From: Anaerolineales bacterium
Lineage (GTDB): Bacteria; Chloroflexota; Anaerolineae; Anaerolineales; UBA6663
Length of the DNA: 64,000 bases
Assembly (NCBI GenBank): GCA_020850595.1
Contig: JADZEK010000147.1
Span: 149,762 to 213,761 of the forward strand
Direction of reading: 5' to 3'
Position 1 is the first letter of the stretch, and every line of letters starts with the position of its first letter. The position numbers were made by a program, and so were the translations under genes. Positions 25,888 through 34,346 of the stretch are shown in pieces. The notes beneath the pieces are model-generated. The model searched no databases, was not told the origin of the DNA, and saw nothing but the letters and a program-made list of their open reading frames with translations.

Positions 25888-26844
25888 TCAGGCGTAAATG
25901 TCTTCGGTGAGCGCGCTCAGCTCGGGATACGGGCTGGCGAGCGCGAACTCCACCGCCCCTTCGATTTCCACGCGGGCCGCCTGCTCCAGTTCCACGGCTT
26001 CGGCCTCGTCGAGCACGCCCGCGGAGATCAGCTCGGCGCGGAAACGCGGGATGGGATCAGTTTCCTTCCAGCGGTCGGCGGCGGCCGAGCCGGCCCCGCC
26101 CGCCGCCACGGCGCTGTGGCGCGACCAGCGCACGGTCTTGGCCTCGATCAGCGTCGGGCCGTCGCCGCGGCGGGCGCGCTCAACAGCTTCGCTCGCCGTC
26201 TGGGCGACGGCGTCAAAATTACGGCCGTCAATCGTCACCCCCGGCAGGCCGAAGCCCTGAGCGCGCTGGCTGATGAACGGCACGCTGATGGACTGGGTGT
26301 AGTGTGTGGAGATGGCGTACTCGTTGTTCTCGACGACCAACACCAGCGGCAGCTTCCACAACTGGGCCATGTTGAGCGTCTCGTAGAACACGCCCTCGCA
26401 CGACGCGCCGTCGCCGAAGAAGCACACGGTGACCACGCCGTCGTTATCTAACTGGTGCGCGAGCGCCATGCCGCCCGCAATGCCGATGTGGCCGCTGACG
26501 ATGGCGTTGCTGCCCACGAAGCCCAGGTCTACCTGGCTCATGTGCATCGAGCCGCCCTTGCCGCCGCACAGGCCGGTGGCCTTGCCCAGCAGCTCGGCCA
26601 TCATGCGGCGCGGATCAACGCCCTTGGCAATAGCCGCGCCGTGGCCGCGGTAAGTCGCCAGCACCAGGTCTTTGGGCTGGAGCACCGCGCACACGCCCAG
26701 CGCCGTGGCTTCCTGGGCAATGTAGGGGTGGGTCGAACCGCGATAGTGGCGCTCGCCGTACAACCGGATGGCCGCCTCCTCAAAGAAGCGGATCAGCCAC
26801 ATGCGCCGCAGCGCATCTATTTTTTTGTCCGCTGAGATATCCAT
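25888..26844 (-). CDS. 2-oxoacid (acetoin-type) dehydrogenase E1 alpha subunit
   Basis: A 318-residue thiamine-diphosphate enzyme subunit with RGHG (about residue 69), GGKGGSMHM (about 93-101) and the cofactor-binding motif GDGASCEGVFYETLNMA (about 145-161) ending in VVENN. With the beta subunit it decarboxylates a 2-oxo substrate and passes the acyl group to lipoyl E2. The sequence is closest in style to acetoin dehydrogenase or pyruvate dehydrogenase alpha chains. The operon context favours a 2-oxo sugar-derived acid, but acetoin is not excluded. It starts 12 bases after the beta gene. Confidence 0.9.
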   Translation of the reverse strand: MDISADKKIDALRRMWLIRFFEEAAIRLYGERHYRGSTHPYIAQEATALGVCAVLQPKDLVLATYRGHGAAIAKGVDPRRMMAELLGKATGLCGGKGGSMHMSQVDLGFVGSNAIVSGHIGIAGGMALAHQLDNDGVVTVCFFGDGASCEGVFYETLNMAQLWKLPLVLVVENNEYAISTHYTQSISVPFISQRAQGFGLPGVTIDGRNFDAVAQTASEAVERARRGDGPTLIEAKTVRWSRHSAVAAGGAGSAAADRWKETDPIPRFRAELISAGVLDEAEAVELEQAARVEIEGAVEFALASPYPELSALTEDIYA

Positions 26845-26856
26845 GGCTGCCTCCTC

Positions 26857-27834
26857 CTAACGCCGCCGGAACGACTGGCAGGCGCGCACGATATCGGCCG
26901 CCTGGGGGAACACCGCGCTCTCCAGCGGGGCGCTGGCGGGCACCGGCACATCAGCCGCCGCCACGCGCACCACCGGCCCGTCGAGCGCGTCGAAGGCGCG
27001 CTCGGTGATCTGCTGGGCGATTTCGGCGCCGACGCCGCCGGTCTTGTGGGCCTGGTGGGCGACGACGACGCGGCCGGTCTTCTCGACCGAGGCAAGGATC
27101 GTCTCAAGGTCGAAGGGGGCCAGGGTGCGCGGGTCAATCACCTCCACCGACAGGCCCTGCCCGGCCAACTCGTCGGCGGCCGTCAGCGCCTGAGGCACCA
27201 TCGCCCCTAAGGCGACGACGGTCACGTCGTCGCCCGCGCGCCTGACCTCGGCCTGCCCAAACGGGACGAGGTACTCCTCGTCGGGCAGGTCGCCCTTGGT
27301 GGAATACAGGCTGATGTTATCGGCAAACAGCACCGGGTTGCGGTCGCGGATGGCGGTCTTCATCAGGCCCTTGGCATCGTAGGCCGTGGCGGGCATGGCG
27401 ACCTTGAGGCCGGGGACGTGCATGAACCAGCTTTCGAGGCTTTGCGAGTGCTGCGTGCCGAAGCCCAGGCCCGAAGCGATGGGCGTGCGGATGACGAGGG
27501 GGACTTCGACCTGGCCGCCCCAGAAGAAGCGCAGCTTGGGCGCCTGGTTGGTGACGGCATCCATGCAGAAGGTGACGAAGTCCATGAACTCCAGCTCGGC
27601 CACGGCGGGCTTGCCGGCCAGCGCCAGGCCGATGCCGAAGCTGATGATGGCGGCTTCATTCAAGGGGCAGTCGCGCACGCGGGCCTCGCCGAATTCGTCA
27701 TACAGCCCGCGGGTGACGCCGAACACGCCGCCGTACTTGCCCACGTCTTCGCCTAAGACCACGAGGTTGGGGTCGCGGCGCATCTCTTCTTTGAGCGCCT
27801 CGTTGATGGCTTGTGCGTAAGTCAGACTGTGCAT
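26857..27834 (-). CDS. 2-oxoacid dehydrogenase E1 beta subunit
   Basis: A 325-residue protein of the transketolase-like beta-subunit family. Diagnostic stretches include LGEDVGKYGG (about residues 26-35), PLNEAAIISFGIGLA (about 57), the His in TQHSQSLE (about 128) and the C-terminal Rossmann-like region (VVALGAMV, VIDPRTLAPFD). It is the first gene of the 16-gene minus-strand operon, with AAGGA six bases before the ATG and a near-consensus promoter about 50 bases further up. It pairs with the E1 alpha chain encoded next. Confidence 0.92.
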   Translation of the reverse strand: MHSLTYAQAINEALKEEMRRDPNLVVLGEDVGKYGGVFGVTRGLYDEFGEARVRDCPLNEAAIISFGIGLALAGKPAVAELEFMDFVTFCMDAVTNQAPKLRFFWGGQVEVPLVIRTPIASGLGFGTQHSQSLESWFMHVPGLKVAMPATAYDAKGLMKTAIRDRNPVLFADNISLYSTKGDLPDEEYLVPFGQAEVRRAGDDVTVVALGAMVPQALTAADELAGQGLSVEVIDPRTLAPFDLETILASVEKTGRVVVAHQAHKTGGVGAEIAQQITERAFDALDGPVVRVAAADVPVPASAPLESAVFPQAADIVRACQSFRRR

Positions 27835-27886
27835 GTCTGGTCCTTCGGGAGCCGAGTAGGTGGGTATGGAAGCAATGGATGGCTGG

Positions 27887-27916
27887 ATTATATATAATGC
27901 ACAATGCGACTGTCAA
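27887..27916 (-). promoter_or_regulatory. Near-consensus promoter of the 16-gene catabolic operon
   Basis: On the minus strand TTGACA (27911-27916) and TATAAT (27887-27892) are 18 bases apart. Transcription would start near 27880, leaving a leader of about 45 bases. All 16 genes down to 13159 follow on the same strand, with gaps of at most 65 bases or small overlaps and no internal terminator that I can see. Confidence 0.8.
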
Positions 27917-27928
27917 CAACGAAAGGAT

Positions 27929-27953
27929 GCCGGCGGTGGGCGAACCCGCCGGC
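27929..27953 (-). terminator. Terminator-like hairpin after the membrane-protein gene
   Basis: Inverted repeat (27929-27940 with 27945-27953, one bulged base, 4-base loop) followed on the minus strand by a T-rich stretch. It separates the gene at 27989-29146 from the catabolic operon promoter. Confidence 0.55.
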
Positions 27954-27988
27954 GTGTGAGAGGTAAACGCAGGGCGCAGCGGCTTAGA

Positions 27989-29146
27989 TCAGCCTGGCGG
28001 CGTGGGCGCGGCGGACTCAGCGAGCTGCGGCTGGGTGGCGGGTTGGCGCTTGAAGAGCAGCAGCGCCAACAGGAGGCCCACCCCGGTGAGAATGATGGCC
28101 TGAATGAGCATCGGCCGGAACACTTCGGCCGCCAAGCGCAGAATGGCGCGCGTGGCCTCAGTGCGCACCACCGGCGGCACTTCGCTCAACGGCCCCGCGG
28201 CCAGCAGCGACGTAATCAGCACGGCGTAGAGGACGGCCGGCAGCACGGCCAGCAGGCCGCCCAGCACCAATGGCACGCCGCCCCACCGGCCTAGTTGAGG
28301 GGCAGTGCGCACGCCCAAGGTCAGGATCAACAGCCAGAGCACCAGCGGCACCACCCACGCCCAAACGTAGAGCAGCCGGATGAGGCGCAGATACTGCTTG
28401 AGCACCTCCGGCCCCACGCCTTGGGTATCGTCGCCGCTCTGCTGCAATTCGCGCGTGAGGGCAAAGGTGGCCGGGATGTTGGCGACAACGTCTTCCAGCG
28501 CGTTCACGTAATCATTGAACTGGTCTTCTTCCCACGGCTTGGGGAAGTGACAGAGGTTGTAGAGCACTTCGGTGCCGGCCGGCACTGCCGCCTGGCGCGC
28601 CAGGAAGTCGTCAATCTCGGCCTGCTGGCAGGGCGGCAGGTTATCGTAGGCGATGACGATGGCGGCGACGCCATGCTCCGATAGGACGCGAGTCTTGAAG
28701 GGCTGGAGCGACCAGGTGATGGGCGGCACGCGGTCGCTGGTATCAATCCAGGCATAGGTGGCGTCCACGGTGTCAGTCACCCAACCGGCCAAAATCTCGG
28801 CGGTGAGCACTTCGGTTTTCACGTTGCGCCAGTCGGCACGATCCATATACGACAACAGCAGCACGATGTCCGGCTCAGTAATGCCGGTGAGCGCCTCACC
28901 CATATCTACCCGTTCTTGGGCGCGCCGCTGTGAAAACCACTCCAGCACAATCGGCAGCAGCTCCGAGTTGATGACCTCATCGGCCACGACGCGCTTGATC
29001 AAGGGCGGGCTGAACACCACCCGACCGACGTTGTAAGCCAGCAGGGCCAGCGGCAGCACCAGCACAAACAGGAACGCCAAAACGTAGAGCACGGACATGA
29101 CACAACCGTTGCGCCTGGGGGGGGTGGTCTCTATGTGGTTTGGCAT
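27989..29146 (-). CDS. Membrane protein with large extracytoplasmic domain
   Basis: A 385-residue protein: one N-terminal membrane helix (about residues 16-40), a roughly 200-residue extracytoplasmic region containing a Cys pair (PPCQQAEID and NLCHFP), then three membrane helices near the C-terminus (about 263-285, 296-325 and 349-368). I choose the ATG at 29146, which has GGAG five bases upstream, over the upstream in-frame ATG at 29209, which lies in the promoter. No family recognised. It is expressed alone from a TATACT promoter. Confidence 0.65.
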   Translation of the reverse strand: MPNHIETTPPRRNGCVMSVLYVLAFLFVLVLPLALLAYNVGRVVFSPPLIKRVVADEVINSELLPIVLEWFSQRRAQERVDMGEALTGITEPDIVLLLSYMDRADWRNVKTEVLTAEILAGWVTDTVDATYAWIDTSDRVPPITWSLQPFKTRVLSEHGVAAIVIAYDNLPPCQQAEIDDFLARQAAVPAGTEVLYNLCHFPKPWEEDQFNDYVNALEDVVANIPATFALTRELQQSGDDTQGVGPEVLKQYLRLIRLLYVWAWVVPLVLWLLILTLGVRTAPQLGRWGGVPLVLGGLLAVLPAVLYAVLITSLLAAGPLSEVPPVVRTEATRAILRLAAEVFRPMLIQAIILTGVGLLLALLLFKRQPATQPQLAESAAPTPPG

Positions 29147-29181
29147 GGGGACTCCACTCAGGTGGATGCGGAAGCGCGGGA

Positions 29182-29209
29182 AGTATAGCTTTGCCCGGCT
29201 AGGGCGCAA
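29182..29209 (-). promoter_or_regulatory. Promoter of the membrane-protein gene
   Basis: Minus-strand TTGCGC (29204-29209) and TATACT (29182-29187) with a 16-base spacer, about 35 bases before the ATG at 29146. Confidence 0.55.
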
Positions 29210-29328
29210 GCGCGGCCGCCGGCGCGCCCAGGCAAACTTCCCAGCCCAAAAGGGGCCGCGCCCTCATGACAGCGGGGGCGACGGGCGCGTAGAGTAACGG
29301 CAATCGGCCTTACCCAACGGAGGCACAC

Positions 29329-29745
29329 ATGCCATTTCGACGCTTACTGACCGCGGTGCTCGTCCCCGTCGCCTTGCTGCTCGCGGCCTGCGCCTCGGCC
29401 GCCGAGGCCGGGCCGCGCGTGTTCTTCATCAGCCCGGCCGATGGGGCCGAGGTGTCCAGCCCGGCGCATGTGACCCTGGGCGCTGAGAACTTCACCATTG
29501 AGCCGGCCGGCGAGGTGAAGGCCGGCGTGGGCCACCTACACATTATGTTGGACACGGCCTGCGTCACCGCGGGCGAGATCATCCCCAAGGACGCCACGCA
29601 CCTGCACTACGGGCAGGGCCAACTGGAGGCTGACCTGGAGCTCGCCCCGGGGCCGCACACGCTCTGCCTGCAGGCCGCCGACGGGGCGCACACCGCGCTG
29701 GCAGGCGATGGCCTGACGCACCTCATAGCGGTCACGGTGAAGTGA
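29329..29745 (+). CDS. DUF4399 lipoprotein
   Basis: A 138-residue protein with a signal ending in a lipobox (LAAC, Cys21). The mature part matches DUF4399: FFISPADGAEVSSPAHV (about residues 32-48), a GHLHIMLD stretch (about 68-75) and HTLCLQAADG. The His-rich middle could bind a metal, but the family has no proven function. GGAGG precedes the ATG. It is four bases from the following membrane gene, so the two are co-transcribed. Confidence 0.85.
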   Translation: MPFRRLLTAVLVPVALLLAACASAAEAGPRVFFISPADGAEVSSPAHVTLGAENFTIEPAGEVKAGVGHLHIMLDTACVTAGEIIPKDATHLHYGQGQLEADLELAPGPHTLCLQAADGAHTALAGDGLTHLIAVTVK

Positions 29746-29749
29746 GGCC

Positions 29750-30364
29750 ATGGCTACGCGTGTTCTGGGTGTCGTGGGGTTCGTTGGAGCTGCAGCCTGG
29801 CTAGCGCTGAACACCGTGCTTTCGCCCGAGTGGGGGCCACCGGGAAGCGGCAACTACCTCGGCTATGAGACTATCAACCGGCTGTGGGGGCCGTGTTTCG
29901 CGGCCATGCTGGCGGGTTACGTGGGCTTCTTCGCGCGCCGGCCGCTGCCCGGCCGTCTGGGCCGCGGCGCGCGATGGTTCGTGTTTGGCGGGCTAACCGC
30001 CATGATCTTTGGCAACGTGGCTGAGTTTTGGTTCTTTACTGACCTGGCCCACGGCGAGTGGAACGCCCGCAGCCTGGCCTGGATGCTGGTGCTGGTGGGG
30101 ATGCTGAGCCTGCTGATCGGCCTGGCGCTGGCCGCGTGGGCCGGGGCGCGCGAGCGGGTGTGGCCGCCGTGGGTGAGCGCGGCCTTTGCCCTGGCGCTCC
30201 CGGTGACGCTGGCGCTGGTCTTTACGGGGTCGGCCTATATGTTCATTGTGCTGCCGCTGGTCAGCGGGTTGGCCGGGGCGCTGGCCGTTAGGCGGGCGGC
30301 GGCGCGGCCAACTGCTCGGCCAGCGCCGCCGGTTCGGTCACCGGCAACCGGCAGGCAAAGTTGA
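29750..30364 (+). CDS. Multi-pass membrane protein of unknown function
   Basis: A 204-residue protein with about six membrane helices (residues about 4-22, 49-64, 75-97, 104-130, 138-160 and 162-180) and a short Arg/Pro-rich tail. It follows the DUF4399 lipoprotein by four bases and is probably its operon partner. Its last 77 bases overlap the convergent YyaL-type gene, which is unusual; the tail residues are low complexity and may be dispensable. No family recognised. Confidence 0.65.
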   Translation: MATRVLGVVGFVGAAAWLALNTVLSPEWGPPGSGNYLGYETINRLWGPCFAAMLAGYVGFFARRPLPGRLGRGARWFVFGGLTAMIFGNVAEFWFFTDLAHGEWNARSLAWMLVLVGMLSLLIGLALAAWAGARERVWPPWVSAAFALALPVTLALVFTGSAYMFIVLPLVSGLAGALAVRRAAARPTARPAPPVRSPATGRQS

Positions 30365-32342
30365 CACAGACGTAAGCGGCGGGCCGGCCGCCCACCAGCT
30401 CGCGCCCAGCCAGCAGCGGCACGGGCGAGGCGGCCTTGGATGACTTGAGCGCCGTCACCTGGAACGGCCGGTAGGGGTGCGTCACCACGCCTAGCAGGGC
30501 GCGCGTGGCCGGGTCGGCCGGGTCGCCGACCAGCGCCACTTCGCGCGGCCCGCCCAGCCGGAAGGTGAGCGCGATCAGCCATTGGGCGAAGCCGCTGGGG
30601 TACTGGCTCAGGACGGGTTGCACGCTCGTCAGGGCGGCGTCGGCGGCCTCGGCGAAGCGAGACGCGCCGCTGTAGGCAGCCAGCTTGAGCAGCGCCGTCA
30701 CGGCCATGGCGCTACCGGAGGGGGTGGCGTTGTCTTGAATATCCTTTGGGCGCGTCACCAGGGTTTCGTGGTCGTCGCTGGTGTCGAAGAACCCGCCACG
30801 CGGATCGGCAAAGTGGTCGAGCGCAGAAGCAAGGAGGGCTTCGACCGTGGTGTAGTAGGCCGGGTCGAAGGTCGTTTCGTAGAGGGCCAGCAGCCCTTCG
30901 GCCAGGTTGGCGTAGTCTTCCAGGTAGGCATTGAGCTTGGCCGCGCCGTTGCGCCACGAGCGATACAGACGGCCATCGGCCCGGCGCAGCACCGTGAGCG
31001 CGAAGTTGGCGTTTGCCACGGCTGCCTGCCGGTAGTCGGCGCGGTCGAGCACGCGCCCGGCTTCGGCCAGGGCGGCCAGCATTAGCCCATTCCAACCAGC
31101 CAGCACCTTGTCGTCGCGGCCGGGATGCACGCGCCGGGCGCGCAGGTCGAAAAGCACGGCCCGCGCCGCCGCCAGCCGCGCCGCGACCTCGGCCGCGGGC
31201 AGATCGAAACGCGCGGCCAGGTCGTCCACGTCCAGCGCCGCGAACAAGATATTCTGCCCCTCGAAGTTGCCCTGAGGCGTAACGCCATAGGCGGCCTTGA
31301 ACAGCGCCGCGCCGGCCCCCAAGGCGGCGTCTAGCTCAGGTTCGCTCCAGGTGAAGAATCGGCCTTCGTGCCCGTCTGAGTCGGCGTCCTGCGAGGAATA
31401 GAAGCCGCCCGCCGGGTCGGTCATCTCACGCAGCACGTAGTCCAGTATTTCCTCGGTGACGCGCCGGTAGGCGGCCGTGCCAGTCAATTGGTAGGCATGG
31501 AGATAGACGCGGGCCAACTGCGCGTTGTCGTAGAGCATCTTCTCGAAGTGCGGCACCAGCCAGCGCGCGTCGGTGGCGTAGCGGTGAAAACCGCCGCCGA
31601 GCTGGTCGTACAGGCCGCCGCGCGCCATGCTGGTGAGGGTCTTGGTGGCAAGCTCCAGCGGCGTGGCCTCGCCGGTGAGTAGATGCGCCCTGAGCAGGAA
31701 CTCCAGCGTCATCGGCTGGGGAAACTTGGGCGCCCCGCCCCAACCGTGGTCGTTCCAATCGAACGCGCGCCAAAGGCTCTGCACGGCGGCGCGCACGGTG
31801 TCGAGCGAGAGCGTGTCGGCGGCGGGCGGCAAGCCGAGCAGTTCGCCCTGGCGCACGTGGTTCAAAACCTCGGCCGCGCTCTTGAGCACCGTTTCGCGCC
31901 GGTCGCGCCAGGCGTCGGTCAGCCCTTGCAGCACCTGCCGGAAGGCCGGCATGCCTTGCACCGGGCGCGGGGGGTAATACGTGCCGCCATAGAACGGCGC
32001 GCCGGCGGGCGTGAGGAACACGCTCATCGGCCAGCCGCCGTGCCCAGTCAGCGCCACCACAGCCTGCATATAGATCGAGTCCAGGTCGGGGCGTTCCTCG
32101 CGGTCTACTTTGATGTTGATGAAGTGCTGGTTCATCAGCGCGGCGGTGGCCGGGTCTTCAAACGATTCGTGCGCCATGACGTGGCACCAGTGGCAGGCCG
32201 CGTAACCGATAGAGAGGAAGATTGGCTTGTCCTCAGCCTGCGCGCGCGCCAGGGCCTCCGGCCCCCAGGGGAACCAATCCACCGGGTTGTGTTGGTGCTG
32301 CAAGAGGTAGGGCGAGGTCTCAGCGGCGAGGCGATTGGGCAT
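30288..32342 (-). CDS. Thioredoxin-domain protein of the YyaL/DUF255 family
   Basis: A 684-residue protein with an N-terminal DUF255 thioredoxin-like domain (family opening [22 protein letters not shown]50-H-W-C53 active site) and a long alpha/alpha-barrel C-terminal part similar to N-acylglucosamine 2-epimerase folds. Full length for the family. I start at the ATG at 32342, where family similarity begins; longer readings add a low-complexity Arg/Pro tail. The function of these proteins (called spermatogenesis-associated 20 in animals) is unsettled. The 3' end overlaps a convergent gene by 77 bases. Confidence 0.92.
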   Translation of the reverse strand: MPNRLAAETSPYLLQHQHNPVDWFPWGPEALARAQAEDKPIFLSIGYAACHWCHVMAHESFEDPATAALMNQHFINIKVDREERPDLDSIYMQAVVALTGHGGWPMSVFLTPAGAPFYGGTYYPPRPVQGMPAFRQVLQGLTDAWRDRRETVLKSAAEVLNHVRQGELLGLPPAADTLSLDTVRAAVQSLWRAFDWNDHGWGGAPKFPQPMTLEFLLRAHLLTGEATPLELATKTLTSMARGGLYDQLGGGFHRYATDARWLVPHFEKMLYDNAQLARVYLHAYQLTGTAAYRRVTEEILDYVLREMTDPAGGFYSSQDADSDGHEGRFFTWSEPELDAALGAGAALFKAAYGVTPQGNFEGQNILFAALDVDDLAARFDLPAAEVAARLAAARAVLFDLRARRVHPGRDDKVLAGWNGLMLAALAEAGRVLDRADYRQAAVANANFALTVLRRADGRLYRSWRNGAAKLNAYLEDYANLAEGLLALYETTFDPAYYTTVEALLASALDHFADPRGGFFDTSDDHETLVTRPKDIQDNATPSGSAMAVTALLKLAAYSGASRFAEAADAALTSVQPVLSQYPSGFAQWLIALTFRLGGPREVALVGDPADPATRALLGVVTHPYRPFQVTALKSSKAASPVPLLAGRELVGGRPAAYVCVNFACRLPVTEPAALAEQLAAPPPA

Positions 32343-32451
32343 GGGGCACCAGTCCTGTGTGGGGCTTCCCGTCCATGGCCATCTCAACGACGGCGGCGGG
32401 ACAATAAGACGCGAGATGGCCAGGCACGGCGCAGCACGAACCCGCGCCGAA

Positions 32452-33771
32452 CTACGGCGCCGCGGTGGGCTGAGGGTCGGGCGCAGCGGCCCGTGAGCGG
32501 CTGGGGTGCGGCAGGCTGAGCGCCAGCAGCGCCGCGCCAAGCGTACCCGCAATGGTGACGGCGAACAGCACCGGGTACGAGGTCTGCTCGAGCAAATAGC
32601 CGCCCACGATCGGCGCCACAATGGTAAGACCCGCGAGAGTATTGGTCAGCCCCATGTAGGTGGAGCGCTGGCCGGGGGCCGCGATGGCAAGGATGAAGGT
32701 GTTGAAGCCGAGCATGTAACTGCCCTCGAACAGACCGAGCAGCAGGTACAGCAGCGGATAAGCGACGCCAACGGCCGCGCCAAACACGCCGAAGTAGCAC
32801 AACAGGGCGATGGCCGGGGCGGCGCAGGCGGCCCAGGTGACGATCTGCACGACGCGCTGCGGCCCGAAGCGGTCGGCCACGGGGCCAAGCACCAGGCCCG
32901 CCAGCACGCTGCCGGCGGTGGCCGCCCCGGCAAACAGCCCAAGCGCCGCCGGGGGCAACCGCAGCACATCGGTGGCGTAGACGACGTAAAAGCTGGCGGC
33001 TAGCCCGCCCAACCCACTCAGGACACGCACGAGCGCGATCTTCCGGTAGGACGAGTCGCTCCGCCACAGGCTCGCCAGCACCGGCACGAAAGCGCGCAGA
33101 CTGGTGGTGGGCGCGGCCGCGGGCACGCCGTCCACCTCCGGCACTTCGACGAGCAGCAGGCAGCCGAGGGAAGAGATGGCGAAGCCCACGCAGGCCAGTC
33201 CGAAGATCGCCGCATAGTTGTACGGGAAGACCGGGCCGTTGGGGCCAAGCAGGGCTTGCAGGATGGGGGTCGCGGCGACAGCCGCTAGGCCGGTGAGCAC
33301 CTGCCCCACGCCGAACAGCCGCCCGCGCCGGTGAACCGGCACGGCCTTGCCGAACAGATCCCAGTAGGCGAGCGCTACCAGCGCGTCGGTGAAGCGGAAG
33401 ATGATGATCGCCAGCAAGAACAGCAGGAGGGTGAGGGAGGCGTAGCGTGTGCCGCCCAGGGCGATCCACAGTACGAACAACACAAACGCCGGCCGCCCGA
33501 CCAACTGCCAGGTCATCATGATCGGATACTTGCGCGGCTTGTCGCTCAGGTAGTGGGCGGCAAAGAGCTGCGGCAGAAGCCAACCGCCCCCCCACAGCGA
33601 CGAAATCGCGCCGATCAACACTTTATTGTCGGTCAACTGATCGGCGAAGGCCGGCAGCGTGGTGGTCATGTTGGCGAAGATCAGGCCGATGCCAAAGCCG
33701 ACGTAGTCGGCGAGAATCGCGAAGGTATTGCGGCGCAGATGGCGCTGGCGGAGATGGTCGGAGGTGGACAT
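32452..33771 (-). CDS. Major facilitator superfamily transporter
   Basis: A 439-residue protein with about 12 membrane helices and a long cytoplasmic centre. Charged loop motifs typical of MFS carriers are visible, such as [11 protein letters not shown] (about residue 80) and [13 protein letters not shown] in the second half. I start at the ATG at 33771 with GAGGG six bases upstream; the upstream reading to 33855 runs through the promoter. Substrate unknown. It stands alone, divergent from a small lipoprotein gene. Confidence 0.85.
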   Translation of the reverse strand: MSTSDHLRQRHLRRNTFAILADYVGFGIGLIFANMTTTLPAFADQLTDNKVLIGAISSLWGGGWLLPQLFAAHYLSDKPRKYPIMMTWQLVGRPAFVLFVLWIALGGTRYASLTLLLFLLAIIIFRFTDALVALAYWDLFGKAVPVHRRGRLFGVGQVLTGLAAVAATPILQALLGPNGPVFPYNYAAIFGLACVGFAISSLGCLLLVEVPEVDGVPAAAPTTSLRAFVPVLASLWRSDSSYRKIALVRVLSGLGGLAASFYVVYATDVLRLPPAALGLFAGAATAGSVLAGLVLGPVADRFGPQRVVQIVTWAACAAPAIALLCYFGVFGAAVGVAYPLLYLLLGLFEGSYMLGFNTFILAIAAPGQRSTYMGLTNTLAGLTIVAPIVGGYLLEQTSYPVLFAVTIAGTLGAALLALSLPHPSRSRAAAPDPQPTAAP

Positions 33772-33811
33772 GTGGCCCTCGGCTGGGGCGCGGACCAGCC
33801 GCGCTGCGGGC

Positions 33812-33817
33812 ATTATA
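33812..33817 (-). promoter_or_regulatory. Candidate -10 box of the MFS gene
   Basis: Minus-strand TATAAT about 40 bases before the MFS ATG at 33771. No clear -35. Confidence 0.45.
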
Positions 33818-33903
33818 GCTGAGGCGGGGTGACGAGACGGGTGCGACTGGAGCAATCGGCCAAAGCGCTCCGGTGGCCCATGCGGCTAAAGGCGGCCCTG
33901 AGC

Positions 33904-33909
33904 TATACT
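33904..33909 (+). promoter_or_regulatory. Candidate -10 box of a small lipoprotein gene
   Basis: TATACT, 23 bases before the ATG at 33933. No clear -35. Confidence 0.4.
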
Positions 33910-33932
33910 GCGGGCCTCGCGAGCCTTAGCCC

Positions 33933-34340
33933 ATGCGCGCCCGGCCCCCCACCCTGCCACGAAGCTGTTCGCCCGGACTAGCCGCCCTGACCCTACTGCT
34001 GGCGGCCAGCCTGGCGTGCCAAACGCTGCGCCCCATGAGCGCGCAGGAGCAGTTCATTCAGGGCACCTGGGGCTGGGGGCAAGACTTCGGCGACGGCCAC
34101 GGCAGCTACCTGACCTGGACTTTTGCGGCCGGCAGCTTCACGGTGGAGGGCTACCCCCCGCTGCACCAAACCGGCCGCTATGCCGTCTCTGACAGCACGA
34201 ACGACACGCTCACGCTGGCGCTGACCGATCAGTCGGGCGATTGGGGCACGGCCGACAGGGCAGTGATCGTCGTCATTGACGAGGCGGCCGGCTCCCTCAC
34301 GATTGAAAACAACGGGCCGTACAACCGCGTGACGCCATAG
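33933..34340 (+). CDS. Small lipoprotein of unknown function
   Basis: A 135-residue protein with an Arg-rich N-terminus, a hydrophobic helix and a lipobox (SLAC, Cys29). The mature part is about 105 residues of beta-strand-like sequence with GTWGWGQDFGDGHGSYLTW and a TWTF-type repeat pattern that recalls small lipocalin-like or DUF4488-like folds, but I cannot assign a family. It is convergent with the solute-binding gene (six bases between stops) and has its own TATACT box. Confidence 0.65.
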   Translation: MRARPPTLPRSCSPGLAALTLLLAASLACQTLRPMSAQEQFIQGTWGWGQDFGDGHGSYLTWTFAAGSFTVEGYPPLHQTGRYAVSDSTNDTLTLALTDQSGDWGTADRAVIVVIDEAAGSLTIENNGPYNRVTP

Positions 34341-34346
34341 CGCCGT

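Noticed and set aside
23547..27834. Ordinary pyruvate dehydrogenase operon
   Set aside because: No E3 gene, a dehydratase gene inserted between E1 and E2, and a sugar-acid type gene context; a role in general pyruvate oxidation is less likely though not excluded.
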